Assembly (NCBI GenBank): GCA_028554645.1
Contig: JAQOOI010000076.1
Coordinates: 620,001-684,000 of the forward strand
Direction of reading: 5' to 3'
Length of the DNA: 64,000 bases
DNA from: Omphalotus guepiniiformis
Lineage: Eukaryota; Basidiomycota; Agaricomycetes; Agaricales; Omphalotaceae
Part shown: positions 10,156 through 22,587 of the stretch, in pieces
How the letters are laid out: every line of letters begins with the position of its first letter
How positions within the stretch are numbered: the first letter of the stretch is position 1
The notes under the pieces: generated by a model
Databases searched by the model: none
Told to the model about the DNA's origin: nothing
The model's input: the letters and a program-made list of their open reading frames with translations, nothing else
Program-made: the position numbers and the translations under genes

Positions 10156-13100
10156 TCAGGCTCGTACCAGGGATAAGATGAATTTCACTTCCGCTATCTC
10201 TTGCTCCTCGCGAATGAGCTCCATCCCAGCCTTCTTCTCCTTTTCATCAACAAGGACATTTCCAACAGTCTTCCGAATGAGAGCTTCGTGCTCTCTCATC
10301 GCGCTCAATATCTCAGCGCCTGTATCTGCTTCGAAGGAGTAGTAAAGATCTACATCGTCGGTGGCTTGCAACCCAGCCTTCTTCCGCAATTTCTGGATTC
10401 GGTTGACCAATTCACGAGCCAGCCACTCTCCTTGAAGATCTGAATGGATCTGGATGTCTAACCTGACAACGACGTCATTATCCGTATGTGTTCCGTATTG
10501 ACCTATTTCCGCTGAAGGAAGTTCAAGATATCGCTGGACGGTGAGATCTCCCTCCACCAATTGAATACCATCAACAGTTAGCTTGCCGCTGGAAATATAG
10601 TCCTTGACTTGATGGCTGGCTACATCAGGTAAGGCTTTCTTGACGCGGCCGAGGTCTTTCCTAAGCTTCTTCCCCAGAACTGCCCAGTCGGCGACGACAC
10701 GGTATCGAACCCCGGAAAGTTCCTCATCAGAAGTGAAGACAATATCGCGCACGTTGAGCTCGGACTCGATATATCGTTGCAACGGTCTAATGTCAGCAAT
10801 ATACTGTTCGTCGGGATGGAACACAAGAAGTTCTTTTAGAGGTGTCTGAAACGCAAGGCATGAGCGTTGCGCATTGCGTAGTGGCACCTACCACATACCT
10901 TCAAAGAGAGAGTATTCTTCTCTCGGATATTACGTGAAAGTTCAATGACGGCCTGCATCCGAGCGACCTGTCTCTCAATATCGACATCGAAATATTCTTC
11001 TTTCACCTCCGGGAAGCTGAGGAAGTGCACAGAACGGGTATCGCCAGCTTTCGGGTCTTCCGGGATGAATTGTCGCAGAGACTGATAGATGTTCTCAGTC
11101 AAAAACGGCGTATACGAAGACATGAAATTCTGAGTTCATGTAACAGGAAATCTCACAGCGCGATCGACGTACCATGGTTCGACATAGTGTGAATAGAGTT
11201 TCGAATAAGGTGTTCAGAGCAGCCATTGTATCCTCCTTACCATCCTCGCCCTTTAGACGTTTGCGATTGAATCGGATATACCAGTTGGTAAGTTCGTCTA
11301 TGAGGTCCAGTAAACGGGGTATAATAGTGTATAAACGGTAGGCCGCCATCTCCTGGCGCACTAGCTTGATCAGGGACTGGCAGCGAGCAAGAACCCAGCG
11401 ATCCATCACATTGTTAGGAAGGGGCGCATAAGCATTGTACTGAAAGTCGACGCCTGTTGCTTTCTTGAACAATGCAACATGACCCAAGAAAAAGCGGAAG
11501 GAATTGAGCCATGGCAGAAGCACACGGGAAACAACTTCTCGAACACCTTCCTCCCGGAAACGAAGATTGTCACCGCGTACAATGGGGGAATTTACGAGGT
11601 ACATCCTAAGAATCATTGGGATTATGTTCATCGACAAATTTCCACATGACAATTACCTGGTTGCATCAGCTCCATAGGTATCAATAATGATACTGGGGTC
11701 TGGATAATTCCGCAGACTCTTGCTCATCTTCTTCCCGTCACTGCAAGGCAGGCCAGCTGTTAGAACAGGGCAAAACCGCGAAATCAATACTTACGCAGCG
11801 AGAACCAAACCAGTAACAATCAAATTCTTCCAGGCGGCTTTGCCAAATAGATGGGTTGAAAGTACAAGGAGAGTATAGAACCAGCCTCTTGTCTGATCGA
11901 TACCCTCACACACGAAATCGGCAGGGAAATTCTTCTCGAAAAGCTCCTTGTTTTCGAAGGGATAATGGTGTTGGGCGTAAGGCATACTGGAAAAGCAATG
12001 AGTCTTCGCGCATAACAGAGGTCATCCTTCCAACCTTCCTGATTCAAACCAACAGTCAAACACTTCCTCAATGCGCTTCAGTGTCCCTTTGCCTTGTGAC
12101 GACGGGATGGTGATATGGTCGATACTTTCTCTATGTAGATCGTTGATCCCTGAGACGCCCGAAAGCCTTTCCAGCTCATCTACAGAACCGACAGCGACAA
12201 CCTGAAGAGTATTCAGCAATCTATCACTTCAGACTTAGGGGGAATTACCTCTTCCATGTCATCACTGACCCATAGGGGAATGGGCGTACCCCAGTACCTG
12301 TTTCGCGACACGTTCCAATCTCGAGCAGATGCAAGCCAGTTCCCAAATCGATTATCACCCACAGATTGAGGAACCCTAAAGACGGGCGGATGTCAAGAAT
12401 GTTCACAAGCGTGTGAAAATGTTGAACAGACCATAGAGTCTCAGCATTGTTTTTCACTAGCTCATCGATGATGGGTGTGACACGAACAAACCAGACCGGG
12501 AATGCGCGATACATCATGGGTGTTCCAGATCTTGCAAACATTTCAGTTTTCATTTATGTAGATGTCATGCTCCAGATCTCCAGCAGAACGGATAAGAGTG
12601 CTTTAGGTTGGATTGGACAATGAGCCTTCCTTTTGCTTTTAGCACTTTCTGGATCTTACTATCCGCAACCTGGTAGAGGGAGAGGAGAAAGTTCATTATA
12701 GGGCATTTACGGTGGTATATTCTCCTACTGACCTTGAAATAGTCACCAGCAAAATCTGGTACTTCCTGGGTAAAATGACCTCTGTCATCAACAGGACAAG
12801 GAGGCATCTCGTCCGGACGAAGAACGCCATTAGCAATAGCAATGCGATGGTCATCTTCACCGAATGCAGGGGCTTGATGAACAATACCAGTACCATCGGA
12901 AGCAGTGACATAGGTGTCATTAACTACTCTGAAGGCTTTATCTTCGAACTGTCAAAGTAAAAGACTGAGCGAAGGGGGACAAGAGGAAGAAATTCACCTG
13001 ATCTGTGAAATATTCAAAAAGGGGCACATATCTCCATCCTTTCATGTCCGAGCCCTGAAACTGACCAATTTTCTTGTACTTCGCTTTTTTGGGATCTTTG

Positions 13101-14072
13101 TAAAGGGTTGTCAATAGGTTTTCGTGTATAATAAAGTTCTGATCCCTCTCGGTATCGTGGATTTTGATGTAAGTAAAATCGGGGTGAACACAGAGTGCCA
13201 GATTAGAAGGTAAGGTCCACGGTGTCGTGGTCCAGGCCAGAAGAGATGTTTTGGGATCATCGACAAGCGGGAAAGCCACCGTGACTGATTCAAAGTTCAA
13301 CCTTTAAATTGATAGATAGTCCTAAGGATACGCACCAGCGGGATCATTCACATCTCTATAATCCAAGCCCGCTTCAAAATTCGACAGCGGTGTTGTGAGG
13401 CCGGTGGAGTAGGGCATAACGCGCAATCCCCTGTAAACCATGCCTTTCTTGAAAAGCTCGCTGAAGGCCCACCATACTGACTCCATGTATGTGATATGCA
13501 GAGTCTTGTAGTCATTGTCAAAATCGATCCAACGACCCATTCGTTCTACTGTCGTACGCCATTCACTCGCGTATCGCATAACAATTTTCCGGCATTCAGC
13601 ATTGTATTTGTCAATGCCCATAGCCATCACATCTTCCTTTCCAGTGATCCCTAAGCGTTTGTCGATCTCATGCTCGACAGGAAGGCCATGGGTATCCCAA
13701 CCGAATCTTCGAGTGACATGATGACCACTGACATGTGCGTGCCGAGTCACAATATCCTGTTAGACGAACAGATGCTGATTCACATAGGCCAATGATCAGG
13801 GTTAAGAATTGCCTACCTTGATAGTTCCTGCTAGCAAATGGCCGTAGTGTGGCAGGCCAGTAGCGAATGGGGGGCCATCATTGAAGGTGAATTCTGGCCT
13901 TCCCTCAGAAAGCTTCAAACTGGTCCGAAACGCGTCGATGCTCCTCCAATAAGCAATGACTTTTTCCTCTTCCTTGGGGAAATCGAAGAGAGTGGAGACT
14001 ATAGGGATCTATCAGCACAATTTCTGAGCCATATGAAGACAGATACCAACTATCGTGAGGAGGAAACGACAT
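10156..14072 (-). CDS. ILS1: Isoleucyl-tRNA synthetase, cytoplasmic
   Basis: Charges tRNA-Ile. Spliced N-terminus: a short exon from ATG 14072 (MSFPPHD), then [47 protein letters not shown], whose HYGH is the HIGH motif. [21 protein letters not shown] follows, then the CP1 editing domain ([20 protein letters not shown]), [23 protein letters not shown] and FDCWFESG. The class I KMSKS motif sits near 11725 with SLRNYPDPS. The C-terminal half carries [17 protein letters not shown], the anticodon-binding helices and a basic end. About a dozen short introns. The first donor (GTTGGT) is weak, so the exact first 10 residues are uncertain. No mitochondrial presequence, so this is the cytosolic enzyme. 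It is followed in tandem on the same strand by the BRCT gene. Confidence 0.95.
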
Positions 14073-14307
14073 CTTCAGTGCTTATGCCGATGGATCAGAG
14101 TAGAGATTTTTAGATGACTCGCCTCCAGCCTTGTCGATCGAGGTGACCGGGCCGCCCCCCAGTTTAGGTAAAGTTTCTCACTCAAGTCAAATTTATAAAT
14201 CGCCATTTTATGTTTCTCGGCCTATAAATGGATGAGATGTGCATGATACATATTGACTGCTACATAGATGAAACCATGAATACAATATAAAGGATAGTGG
14301 TACAATG

Positions 14308-17300
14308 TTAACAAGATCCTGGAACTTTGAACTTCTCATTATCCCATTCGATTTCCTGCTTCAGTATACCAGTGAGCAGGAGCTCAGCGTTGTAAATCGG
14401 ATATTCGCGCGCGAGCGGTTGCCATATAGCTTCGTCTTCAGGGCATGATATTATATGACGGTCAGCGTTGGCACGTAAGATACGCAGACTTGGGTTTTGT
14501 GTCACGACCTAGAGAAGAGTCATTGTTGGTGAAAAGTTTCGAACGAGTATTATGTGCCCACCTGTCCTCCACAAGCGCTGACGACATTCTTTAGAAGGGC
14601 GCGGCTCATTGAGACGCCGGAAGTTACGTAGAACGTTTTCTTCGCCAGCAGCCTTCCCTTGTATTGTCCAGCGCGAGACAAAGCCTCTGCAAGAGAGAAA
14701 TCGTATTTCTTCTCCCCGGCTTTGTCGTTGAGTAGGTATCGTTCCTCAGCTGTGGAAGAATATCAATCCCTTACATGACACTGCAACGAGGAGCGGACAT
14801 ACGCAGTAATTCCTTCGCCGCCGCAGATTCAGTTGCCCAAGACTCCGATAATATGTAGGGTGCGACGGCCAGAGCACATAGAAATTTCTCTGTTCGGACT
14901 AGGCTCGGCACAACAAGGTGGGTACACTCGGAAGCCTTCGTAGTGATTTTTACGCCTAGGTCAAGAAGGACCTAAACTTGCAAAATTGGAGTACCATTCG
15001 TAAAAGGAACAGATTGACAAATTTACCTTCACTACCTCGTCGGATAATGTTACTTGAGTCGTCATCAACTTGATGAGTTTACTGCCAGCTGTTTTGCGTT
15101 TCTTCTGATTCGGGGGTTCATCGTCCTCGTCAGTGTCCCCATTGGGACTTTGAGTTTTTAGGGTGCCAGATTTTCTTTTCTTCTCTGCGACACCGTCTTT
15201 AGCTCCATCCTTCTTCGCCACTGTGCTGGTCCCCTTCAAATCGTTTCCTGCTTTTCCCTTCCGAGATCGAACATCATCGCCCTCGTCATCGAGCTTTTGT
15301 ACGACTGAACCATGTCGATTCCGTGCTGCATTGTGATCAACAACGATGCTGGCAGATCTGTGCTTGTTCGATTTTTGGGTCCGCAACTCTTGCTGAAAGT
15401 TCAGAACGTCTGGCATAATTTCATCGTGCAATCGCTGAGAAGCTCTAGCCGCCGCCACCCTCCTCGTAGAGTGATTGATGGATATCGGAGATGAGCCTCC
15501 TGGTGCAGTGGATAAAGAGCCATAAATCTTTGGAGTAGAGAAAGCAGACTGAGTGTTTTCTCGGCGACGTTCTGGAGCAGCAATATGTACACTTTCCATC
15601 TTTTTGAGCCCTTCCTTTGCAGAGGATGATGGACGCACACTGGCTAGTGGAGAAGAGTCGGCGCCCCGAAGTAACGGTGGCATCACAACGGAAACAATGC
15701 GTTTTGGAGTCGAAGTAGGCCGGACGGGGGATGAATGATTTATGTCGTCTAAGGCATTGGAAATGTTCTTTGGGTTTATCGCTGCAGCAGCTGACGGTTG
15801 CATCATTTCGAGTTCCTCATCAGTGGCAATTGGTGAAGAGCGCGCTTTGCCTCTCGCAGTCTTTTCAATTCTTGGGTTTCGTCCTATCCGCTCGACTTCT
15901 TTTCCCTTCCCCTGCACCTTTACAATCTTCTGAACCTCTACTGGTTCATCGCCGTCAGGGCCATCTTGCATGATACCTGCTCCACTGCCAGTCACATTGA
16001 GAGGTGCGTTAGCGGGATCTTCGACGATGGTAATACGAGATGAAGTAACCGCATCATCAGAAGCCACAGATGCATGTCTTGTTTTCTGCGACAAGGAAGT
16101 TTTCGTTTCAATCTGCTCATCACCCATAACTGCATCCTCGCCCGCGTAAAAGGGCATAGCGTCGTCGATTTCCATCATGCCGTTTTCAACGAGATCAGCA
16201 ACTTCCCGAGCATCTCTGGCGCTGTTCTGCGTTGTCAGAGGTGCAGCCACCGCTCCCTGCTCCTGTTCCTCTTCGTCCGTCTGCTCTGCTCTTACCACCT
16301 CAGCGAGGTCTGTGACATCCCCACCAACCTTACGATCACCGAGATACATCGCAAAATCGGTGCCGCTGGGAAAGGAGAGGTATTTTTCAAGACCTACAGT
16401 CAAGTTCTGCCACTTGATGAAACAGTCTTCCAGCCAAATGTGACTGACAATTGGAATGGACCAAATAGAAGCTTTGGTCGTCTTCGTCCCCTCCAAGCTG
16501 TCCAAAGTAGTGAGATCTACCTGTGCGATTTTAAGAAGATCAAAACATACTATGCAGCAATAAGAACCGTGTTTCGGTTTGACATGCTGGGAGTGAAAGT
16601 GGCACCCATAGTGGCAATCAATTTCTTGAGATACTCTCGTGCTTCCCCAGTATAGTTCGTAATTGTTATTTCCTAGTATTCCAGTCAGTGCAATCAGGAT
16701 GGTAGATACAAATCTACATACATGGCTCGAGAAATTTGCAATTGGTTTCTTTGGAATTGGATAATGAAGGAGATGGTCTAAAGGGCGCGAAAGCACGCCT
16801 GTTGATAAAACATGGAAAAGCCAGACCAGCGTTCCAATCGTCTTGCCAGCCTTGACAGCCTAGACAACAATGTAAGATTACCGCGTTCCCAACTTCAGTC
16901 GAAGTACCTTGAAATATGCTTTGCCACTCCTATACTTGGTCACAAAGATATCACACTCGTCCACTCTACTTGCTTCGTCATTTAGACTGTCGTCTTCTCC
17001 ATTCGAGTCCAGAGAGACAATGATCCCATTTGCCCTCTCGATGCTGCTCTCAAGAGCTTCTCTCCGACAATTTAACTCCAGTGTTGTGCTGAGAAGAACG
17101 CGACGTTCATTAAATATGTCCTTCGTAGCAGTAGTGGGAATATCAGTATGGGCGCCCAACACCGAGGTGGAAAACAGCGCCTTCTTCTCTGAATCCAGCC
17201 TACGGCTCCTCTTACTTGGATCTGATTTTCCCTTATCAGCCTCGGTTGGTGTCTTCAGAACTAGTGGGTCGGGCCACTCATAAGGCGAGACGTCCAAATT

Positions 17301-17977
17301 CCCCATTCCAAGCCTGACGACATCATCGAACCAATGAGGCAAAACTATTTTCAGGTCGAATTGCGCTTTATGAGCGATAGCATAGGCGTATTTATCCGAA
17401 TCAGTTGACAGAGCGAAGAGATGGGTAACATCTTTTGTGAGAACAGAGCGCCATTGACCACCAAGAGCGGGTATCCCAGCAGAGAGTACTTCTACGTCCT
17501 GAGGTTGGAGCTAAGAGAGAACATGAGCATGAACCAATGTATTCCAAGACTAGGCGAACATCCGCTGCACAAGCAACCACACCAGAGAAGATCATCGATG
17601 GGTCGGTGGAGTAATTGGAAGGTCTGCGAGTAGTGATGAATTTTGCAGAATAGCAGGAATTGAGACACGAAGGAGCTCACGACTGAACCTTCCCAATCAT
17701 CACAGAGCGTTCAACCCACTTCTCCTGACAGATGATGAACACTTGAGACGAGAATTTTAAGAAGTCAAACGTCACACACTGTAACCACTACGACACTTTC
17801 TGCCTCCTGCATGAGTTGCCACCCCTCAAAACGATGTGAGTTGGTGACGACGTGTGTAGCCTTGATTGCAGAATCCGTGCGCACGGCACCATTGATATCG
17901 AGAGCATGAGAAAGGTCGGCAAGGCGCTGAGGTGGTAAACAAGAAGGTAAAAAGTACTTGACACCCTCGAAGAGCAT
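14308..17977 (-). CDS. Multi-BRCT DNA-damage scaffold, BRC1/RTT107-like
   Basis: Brc1/Rtt107 proteins bind phosphorylated histone H2A and assemble SMC5/6 and nucleases at stalled replication forks. Starting at 17977, the first BRCT reads LFEGVKYFLPSCLPPQRLADLSHALDINGA. The second reads FSGVVACAADV, SAGIPALGGQWRSVLTKDVTHLFAL and IVLPHWFDDVVRLG. A third and fourth follow (ILLSTTLELNCRREAL, ERANGIIVSLD; then NYTGEAREYLKKLIATMGATF, IPIVSHIWLEDCF). About 400 residues of low-complexity, Ser/Lys-rich linker come next, then a C-terminal BRCT pair (CTHLVVPSLVRTEKFLCALA, ESWATESAAAKELL; HIISCPEDEAIWQPLA, AELLLTGILKQEIEW) ending at 14308. Four N-terminal BRCTs, a long linker and two at the C-terminus is the Brc1/Rtt107 layout; TopBP1/Dpb11 is less likely. 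Confidence 0.85.
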
Positions 17978-18128
17978 GGTCAGGGTCTAACTTGAACGCG
18001 CCGTAGCATGTAAAGTACCATGTAACGCTTGTTGACTGTGACAGTCGCGTTACCTGAGATCACGAGACCTGGTTAACCATGACTCATCAATGCAACTTGC
18101 GTGCGCGTGTTTTTAGGCACGGGTTTAT

Positions 18129-18689
18129 CACTACAAACAGGGCAATGTTTCCCGCATGGGAAACTTGCCGCTATTTGCTTGGAAATAATATTTGTTTGGA
18201 TCTTCACATATGACTTGTACAAATAAAGCTTTGTTGCGTGTGAAATAAAGGGTTTTGTGTGATCAATTCTAGTCGCCTTACTTGAGGTTTGCCGGTGGCA
18301 AACCATCATTTCTTTCCTGTGACATTTATTAGAAATGTTGGCCGGGAAACTAAATGGGCAATCACCGGGCAACTACCGGGCAATCATTGGGCAATCAACG
18401 GGCAACCCAGACTACCGTTGATTGCCCGTTGATTGCCCATTTAGTTTCCCGGCCGACATTTTTAATAAATGTCACGGGAAAAAACGGCAAAGTTGCCATA
18501 TATTTTGCACCCACTTTGTCACGTGGAAAACTCCCTAAATTGTCACTGAAAGTTACCTCAAAAGGCCACACCTTTTACGTGCGAAAAACTTCTTAAATGT
18601 CTTTGAAAATGTACAAATCTAAATAAATAGTATTTCGAAGCAAATGGCAAGTAATTTCGCTTACGTGAAATATTGCCCTCCTTGTAGTG
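18129..18689. mobile_element. Non-autonomous CACTA-type foldback element (MITE) with TAT target-site duplication
   Basis: The 561-bp element begins CACTACAAACAGGGCAAT and its other end reads, reverse-complemented, CACTACAAGGAGGGCAAT. It is flanked by a perfect 3-bp duplication TAT (18126-18128 and 18690-18692). The inverted repeat is not just terminal: both arms pair, with small gaps, almost to the centre, including the match GGCCGGGAAACTAAATGGGCAATCA near 18340-18365 against 18430-18455. Around the apex the left arm has four or five direct copies of a GGGCAA-type unit. Terminal CACTA and a 3-bp duplication are the hallmarks of the CACTA (En/Spm) superfamily. No transposase frame exists inside, so it must rely on an autonomous relative. 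Confidence 0.85.
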
Positions 18690-19447
18690 TATGTAGAAAC
18701 GGGTTCGGAATGTTTTTCACTCGCCGCCTTACAATCACGACAGTCAGCGAGTCCGCCACAACCCGAGCATCTGTATATTGAAATCGATTCAATGAGGCTT
18801 AGTTTAAGTACAACTGAAAGGTGGTAATATTAACACTCCATAGGAGAAAAGTGGTGTGCATCAACACTCAACACTAGTATGGAATTGAGAAACTAAACGA
18901 TTGTGGTATCTGAGCGCAGCGACGAAGACGAAATTACATGATTAATAGACTGATCGTGATTCGTTTTGCAAGCTTCTAGCTCGAGCACGCTTCAATGAGA
19001 ATGATAGAAACGAGAAACGAGAGGCCGAGAGTGGATGTCTGAGACTGAAGAAAGCGAGAGATCTGTGGATACTGTACATAAGATAATGCTCGGAAGTCTA
19101 GGAGAGTGGGAAAGCGCAAATCAAAAAAGACGAGGCGACGCAGAATAACACCGATTGGGAACATGGAAGAGAAAACGCTTCGGGAACCAGTACAATTCAT
19201 GTTTGTCAGTCTGGCCAAAACCCTTCATTCCACATCATCGCCATCGTCTTCCCGCCCCCACTCCTATCGTCGTGTTCTAGACCCAGTCTTGCAGCGCGCA
19301 ATATTGATTAATGGATAGGCTGATACAACAGTCCCTCGCATCTGAACAAAGCCCTACCTTCGGCGCTCACTGCGCACATCCTACACCAACACCGGATAGG
19401 CGAAACAAAAATTGCTGGCTTATACAGTTCCTACCGGCGTTGCGTGC
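18690..19447. other. Intergenic spacer, no gene recognised
   Basis: About 760 bp between the CACTA element and the stop of the PBS2-like kinase gene. Frames of up to 80 codons occur on both strands but show no family motifs, consistent splice sites or codon pattern. Part is presumably the 3' untranslated region of the kinase. Confidence 0.5.
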
Positions 19448-21328
19448 TCAGTCCACGCCCACTCTCGCTGTTACAGGGGCGCTTAGAGCCGGGTGAAGAG
19501 TCTTGATCATCTTCGGTGGCAACGCAGCGGCAGCCAGTGCAGCTTGGTGAGCCAATTTGGCGTCTCTGAACCTCATCGCACCATGTACCCACCCTGCCAT
19601 GTCTACCTGATCCCCACCCTCAGCAGTGAACTTCGCCTCATCAGCCAAGATAAAGTCATGATGGAGGAGATCAGCATAAGAAGCCCGCGCGTTTGCGGCT
19701 TTGACCAGACAGCGGGCAACCCAATCGCAAGCGGCAGGGGAATACCTGTCCGAGGGAAGCGTAGGTGCGTCGTCCTCAATTATGGTTTTGAGCTAACAAC
19801 AGACCATGAGTAATGAAACACTGTCACTCATAGAGTCCTTACTTGAGCAAGAATATTACTATAGACCTCTGGAGGATACGGATATCTGCCTAGAGCAATT
19901 TCAATGATCGACAATCCGAGCGACCATACATCCGATGAAACGGTGTAGGTTCCAAGGTTGTTCTGATGCTCGCCAGAAATACGTTCTGGCTGAAGGCAAT
20001 CGTATATTTGAGCCTATGACATAAACATGATGAGGAAAACCACGCACCGCCATATAAGTTTGGCAACCAATGTTTGTTTTTGCTAGACTCTTCTCCAGTT
20101 GCCCAGAAACGCCAAAGTCACATAATTTGATCTGACCCCGGACATTGATAAGAACATTCGTAGGCTTGACATCTGCAGCGTCCACAATAAATCAGTTAGG
20201 AAGAAGGAATAGAGCTCAAATATTGTACCGCGGTGGATGACCCCCAAATCATCCTTCAGGAACTTGAGACCTTTCACCATACTACCCGCTATTCTAGCCA
20301 AAACATCTTCTGGGACACCCTGCCAGGTGAGCTCCTTTTTGCCTTCGGGCCCCGAGTTCAAAGCAGGGACAGTAGTACCCAAGCCAGAGTTTACAAGAGT
20401 GTCCAAGCTTCCAGCGTCCATGTACTCCATACAATAATATACGCAAGTCTCGACAAAGAAGGCACCATAAAAATCAACAATGTGAGGCGATATAGCAGTC
20501 CGGTGAAGGATATCTAATTCCATGATGATGGCGTTGAGCTTTGATTCTTCTAGCTCAAGGCGTATTTCCTGAAAAATGATCAGTTGGATAAAGGAAAGAA
20601 AAAAGATTGCCGCACCTTGAGAGCCATCGGAGCACCGGTGGGTCTGTGGACTACTTTGGTGACAGTGCCATAATTTCCACGGCCAAGCTCCTCGCCTCTC
20701 TCAAGATCATCCATGTTAAGCTGGTAGGACACGCCATTGGCAAAGTTGACGCCATTGGCATGAACAACAGCTTTCCCCTTGAAGTTGAGTCGACCAGAAG
20801 GATCTCTGCAAGGAGACCATCAATGGGCAGGGCCAAGAAGGGTAAGCATGAAACACACATGACGTTTGCAAACGATGAAAAGAGGCTGCCAGGAGGAGCA
20901 TGTGCAAGAGGTCCTCGCCGGTTATCTTTGGCGGCAGCGAGAGAAGGGCGACCTTGACCGAGACCTGCAGCAGATGCACCACCGCCGAGATTCGGATCGA
21001 TGTCCCTGAGAGAAAAACCGGGCTTTATACGACGAGCAGCCAAACCACCGCCGGGAGTTCTAAGAGAGGGTTTTGCAGAAAGAGTCGGAGGAGGATAAGA
21101 AGCAGCAGTACGAAGATTTGGAAGATGGTGAGCAGAAGAAGAACCAGCAGCACGATGAGATAGTGAAGCCTGCTGTATAAGAGCAGTGGCGTCGTCAATG
21201 CTGTTGTTGTCGAGGTTGGCCCGAGCAGCGAGCTTTGCCTGAAGGCTAGGAGGCATCGCGGGGCCATCTCGTTTCTTGCCATTGAGCAAGTTGGCGACTG
21301 TACTTCGTGAAGCTGTCCTGTGTTCCAT
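19448..21328 (-). CDS. PBS2: MAP kinase kinase of the HOG osmostress pathway (PBS2 type)
   Basis: Dual-specificity kinase predicted to activate the Hog1 MAPK. A roughly 200-residue Ser/Ala/Gly-rich N-terminal region precedes [22 protein letters not shown], the glycine loop. [21 protein letters not shown] follows, then [15 protein letters not shown], the catalytic loop [14 protein letters not shown] (HRD split by an intron), [22 protein letters not shown] and, after another intron, the APE-like [11 protein letters not shown]. The activating Ser/Thr are in SLAKT. The end of the kinase domain reads [23 protein letters not shown] and [13 protein letters not shown]; the C-terminal tail ends at 19448. 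The [12 protein letters not shown] entry motif and [12 protein letters not shown] separate Pbs2 from Ste7 and Mkk1 types. The start at 21328 is 96 bp from the BAG gene start, head to head. Confidence 0.9.
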
Positions 21329-21424
21329 CTAAGACAAGCAGTTTGTCTCTCTCTAAGTTATGTCAGTGGAGAAGGAAAAGTAGTGTCTTCGTCATGTCAC
21401 GTGCAAAAAAACATTTCCATTATC

Positions 21425-22088
21425 ATGCCTCTCCGTCTCACCATCAAGTGGGGCAAAGAGAAGTTTGTTTTTTTTCTGTTTCTTCGCTCTCGTTCTCATT
21501 GTAATTAGGCTCTTTCTCGACGTAGCAGATACCAATGTCCCTCTTCTCCAGCTTAGACAGAGCATTTCAGAATGGTCGCATTTACCTATAGACGGCTTCA
21601 AGCTCATCCATGCCGGTGCAGTCATGAAAGATGACAATGCTCCTTTATCGGTATATAGGTTTAGACCCAATACTACCATTCAAGTAGTCGGTTCAGTTCA
21701 ATCTCATTCTTCAGCATCAAATTCTGGTGGCACAGAAAAATCAGAGCAGTCCACCATCTCTCAGATACGCGACCACCTTGCACAAGTTCGCTCTGAACTT
21801 GTGCCCTCCTTGCAGTCCTTTCTGCAGACTCTTCCGACTGCGGCAAATCCCAATCCTCCCTTCCCCCTGCCAGTCGATACCACGTCAACTTCGACGCGCA
21901 ACTTATCCCCACTCGATAAAGAACATGCCCGATTGGGAGAGCTGTTGCTACAGTCTCTACTAAAGTTGGACGCCATCACTGCAGATGGTGACTGGGAGGA
22001 AGCCAGGAAGGAACGGAAGGCTGGCGTCAAGGAGGTGCAAGGCTATCTCGATCAGTTGGACGAATCGTGGAGGACTAGAGTCAGATAG
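21425..22088 (+). CDS. Ubiquitin-like plus BAG-domain co-chaperone
   Basis: BAG proteins bind the Hsp70 ATPase domain and promote nucleotide exchange. Exon 1 (MPLRLTIKWGKEK) joins across an intron (GTTTGT to ATTAG) to LFLDVADTNVPLLQLRQSISEW and LPIDGFKLIHAGAVMKDDNAPLS, a ubiquitin-like fold. A Ser/Pro-rich linker follows. The C-terminal helical region (ISQIRDHLAQVRSELVPSL ... LDKEHARLGELLLQSLLKLDAITADGDWEEARKERKAGVKEVQGYLDQLDESW) matches BAG-domain helices 2 and 3. The total of about 215 residues is usual for fungal BAG1/Snl1-like cytosolic members; no membrane anchor is seen. It shares a short promoter with the PBS2 gene. Confidence 0.85.
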
Positions 22089-22587
22089 ACGCTTTCACAA
22101 GCGACTTGCATTCTTGCGCCGCTTCTGATAGAAATGATAGACGTCCATTTCCTCGGTTTCTTCTCGGTCTCCGCCAGGGATTTGTTTGGATGACTCCACC
22201 CTGCAGGAGTTCAAGTTGGCAGCGAAATTGTATGATCAGCGCGTAACATACCCCCTTATGCAAGAAAGCACCGCCTGTAGCAGAACATAATATGATCTCA
22301 ATATGAAACCTGGATCCTGCAGCACCTTGAGGCACGAACCCACAACCCCGAACAGTCTTCATCAGAGTGTTTTGATGTCCGTGCAACCGGGCGTGCTCGT
22401 TGCTCTCTGAGGCTCTGACCCCGACGTTGATCAACTTTCCTTCACTATACACTGCCGCTATGGCGATGCAGATTCTGCCTCTTATAAATACCACACCGAT
22501 GCCACTTCGTTTCTGTGCTCTGGCTAGCCCCCTCGACTCTGACAGTAATACTTGTTGACCAAGTCCTGTTCTCCCGTGTTCTAAATC

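Noticed and set aside
13838..14113. 91-residue plus-strand frame at the 5' end of ILS1
   Set aside because: Antisense to the HIGH-motif exon of isoleucyl-tRNA synthetase.
16074..16655. 193-residue plus-strand frame inside the BRCT gene
   Set aside because: Antisense to a well-supported BRCT coding exon; no motif of its own.
18354..18596. 80-residue frame inside the CACTA element
   Set aside because: Made of hairpin-apex repeats (GNHRATTGQ-type), with no similarity to a transposase.
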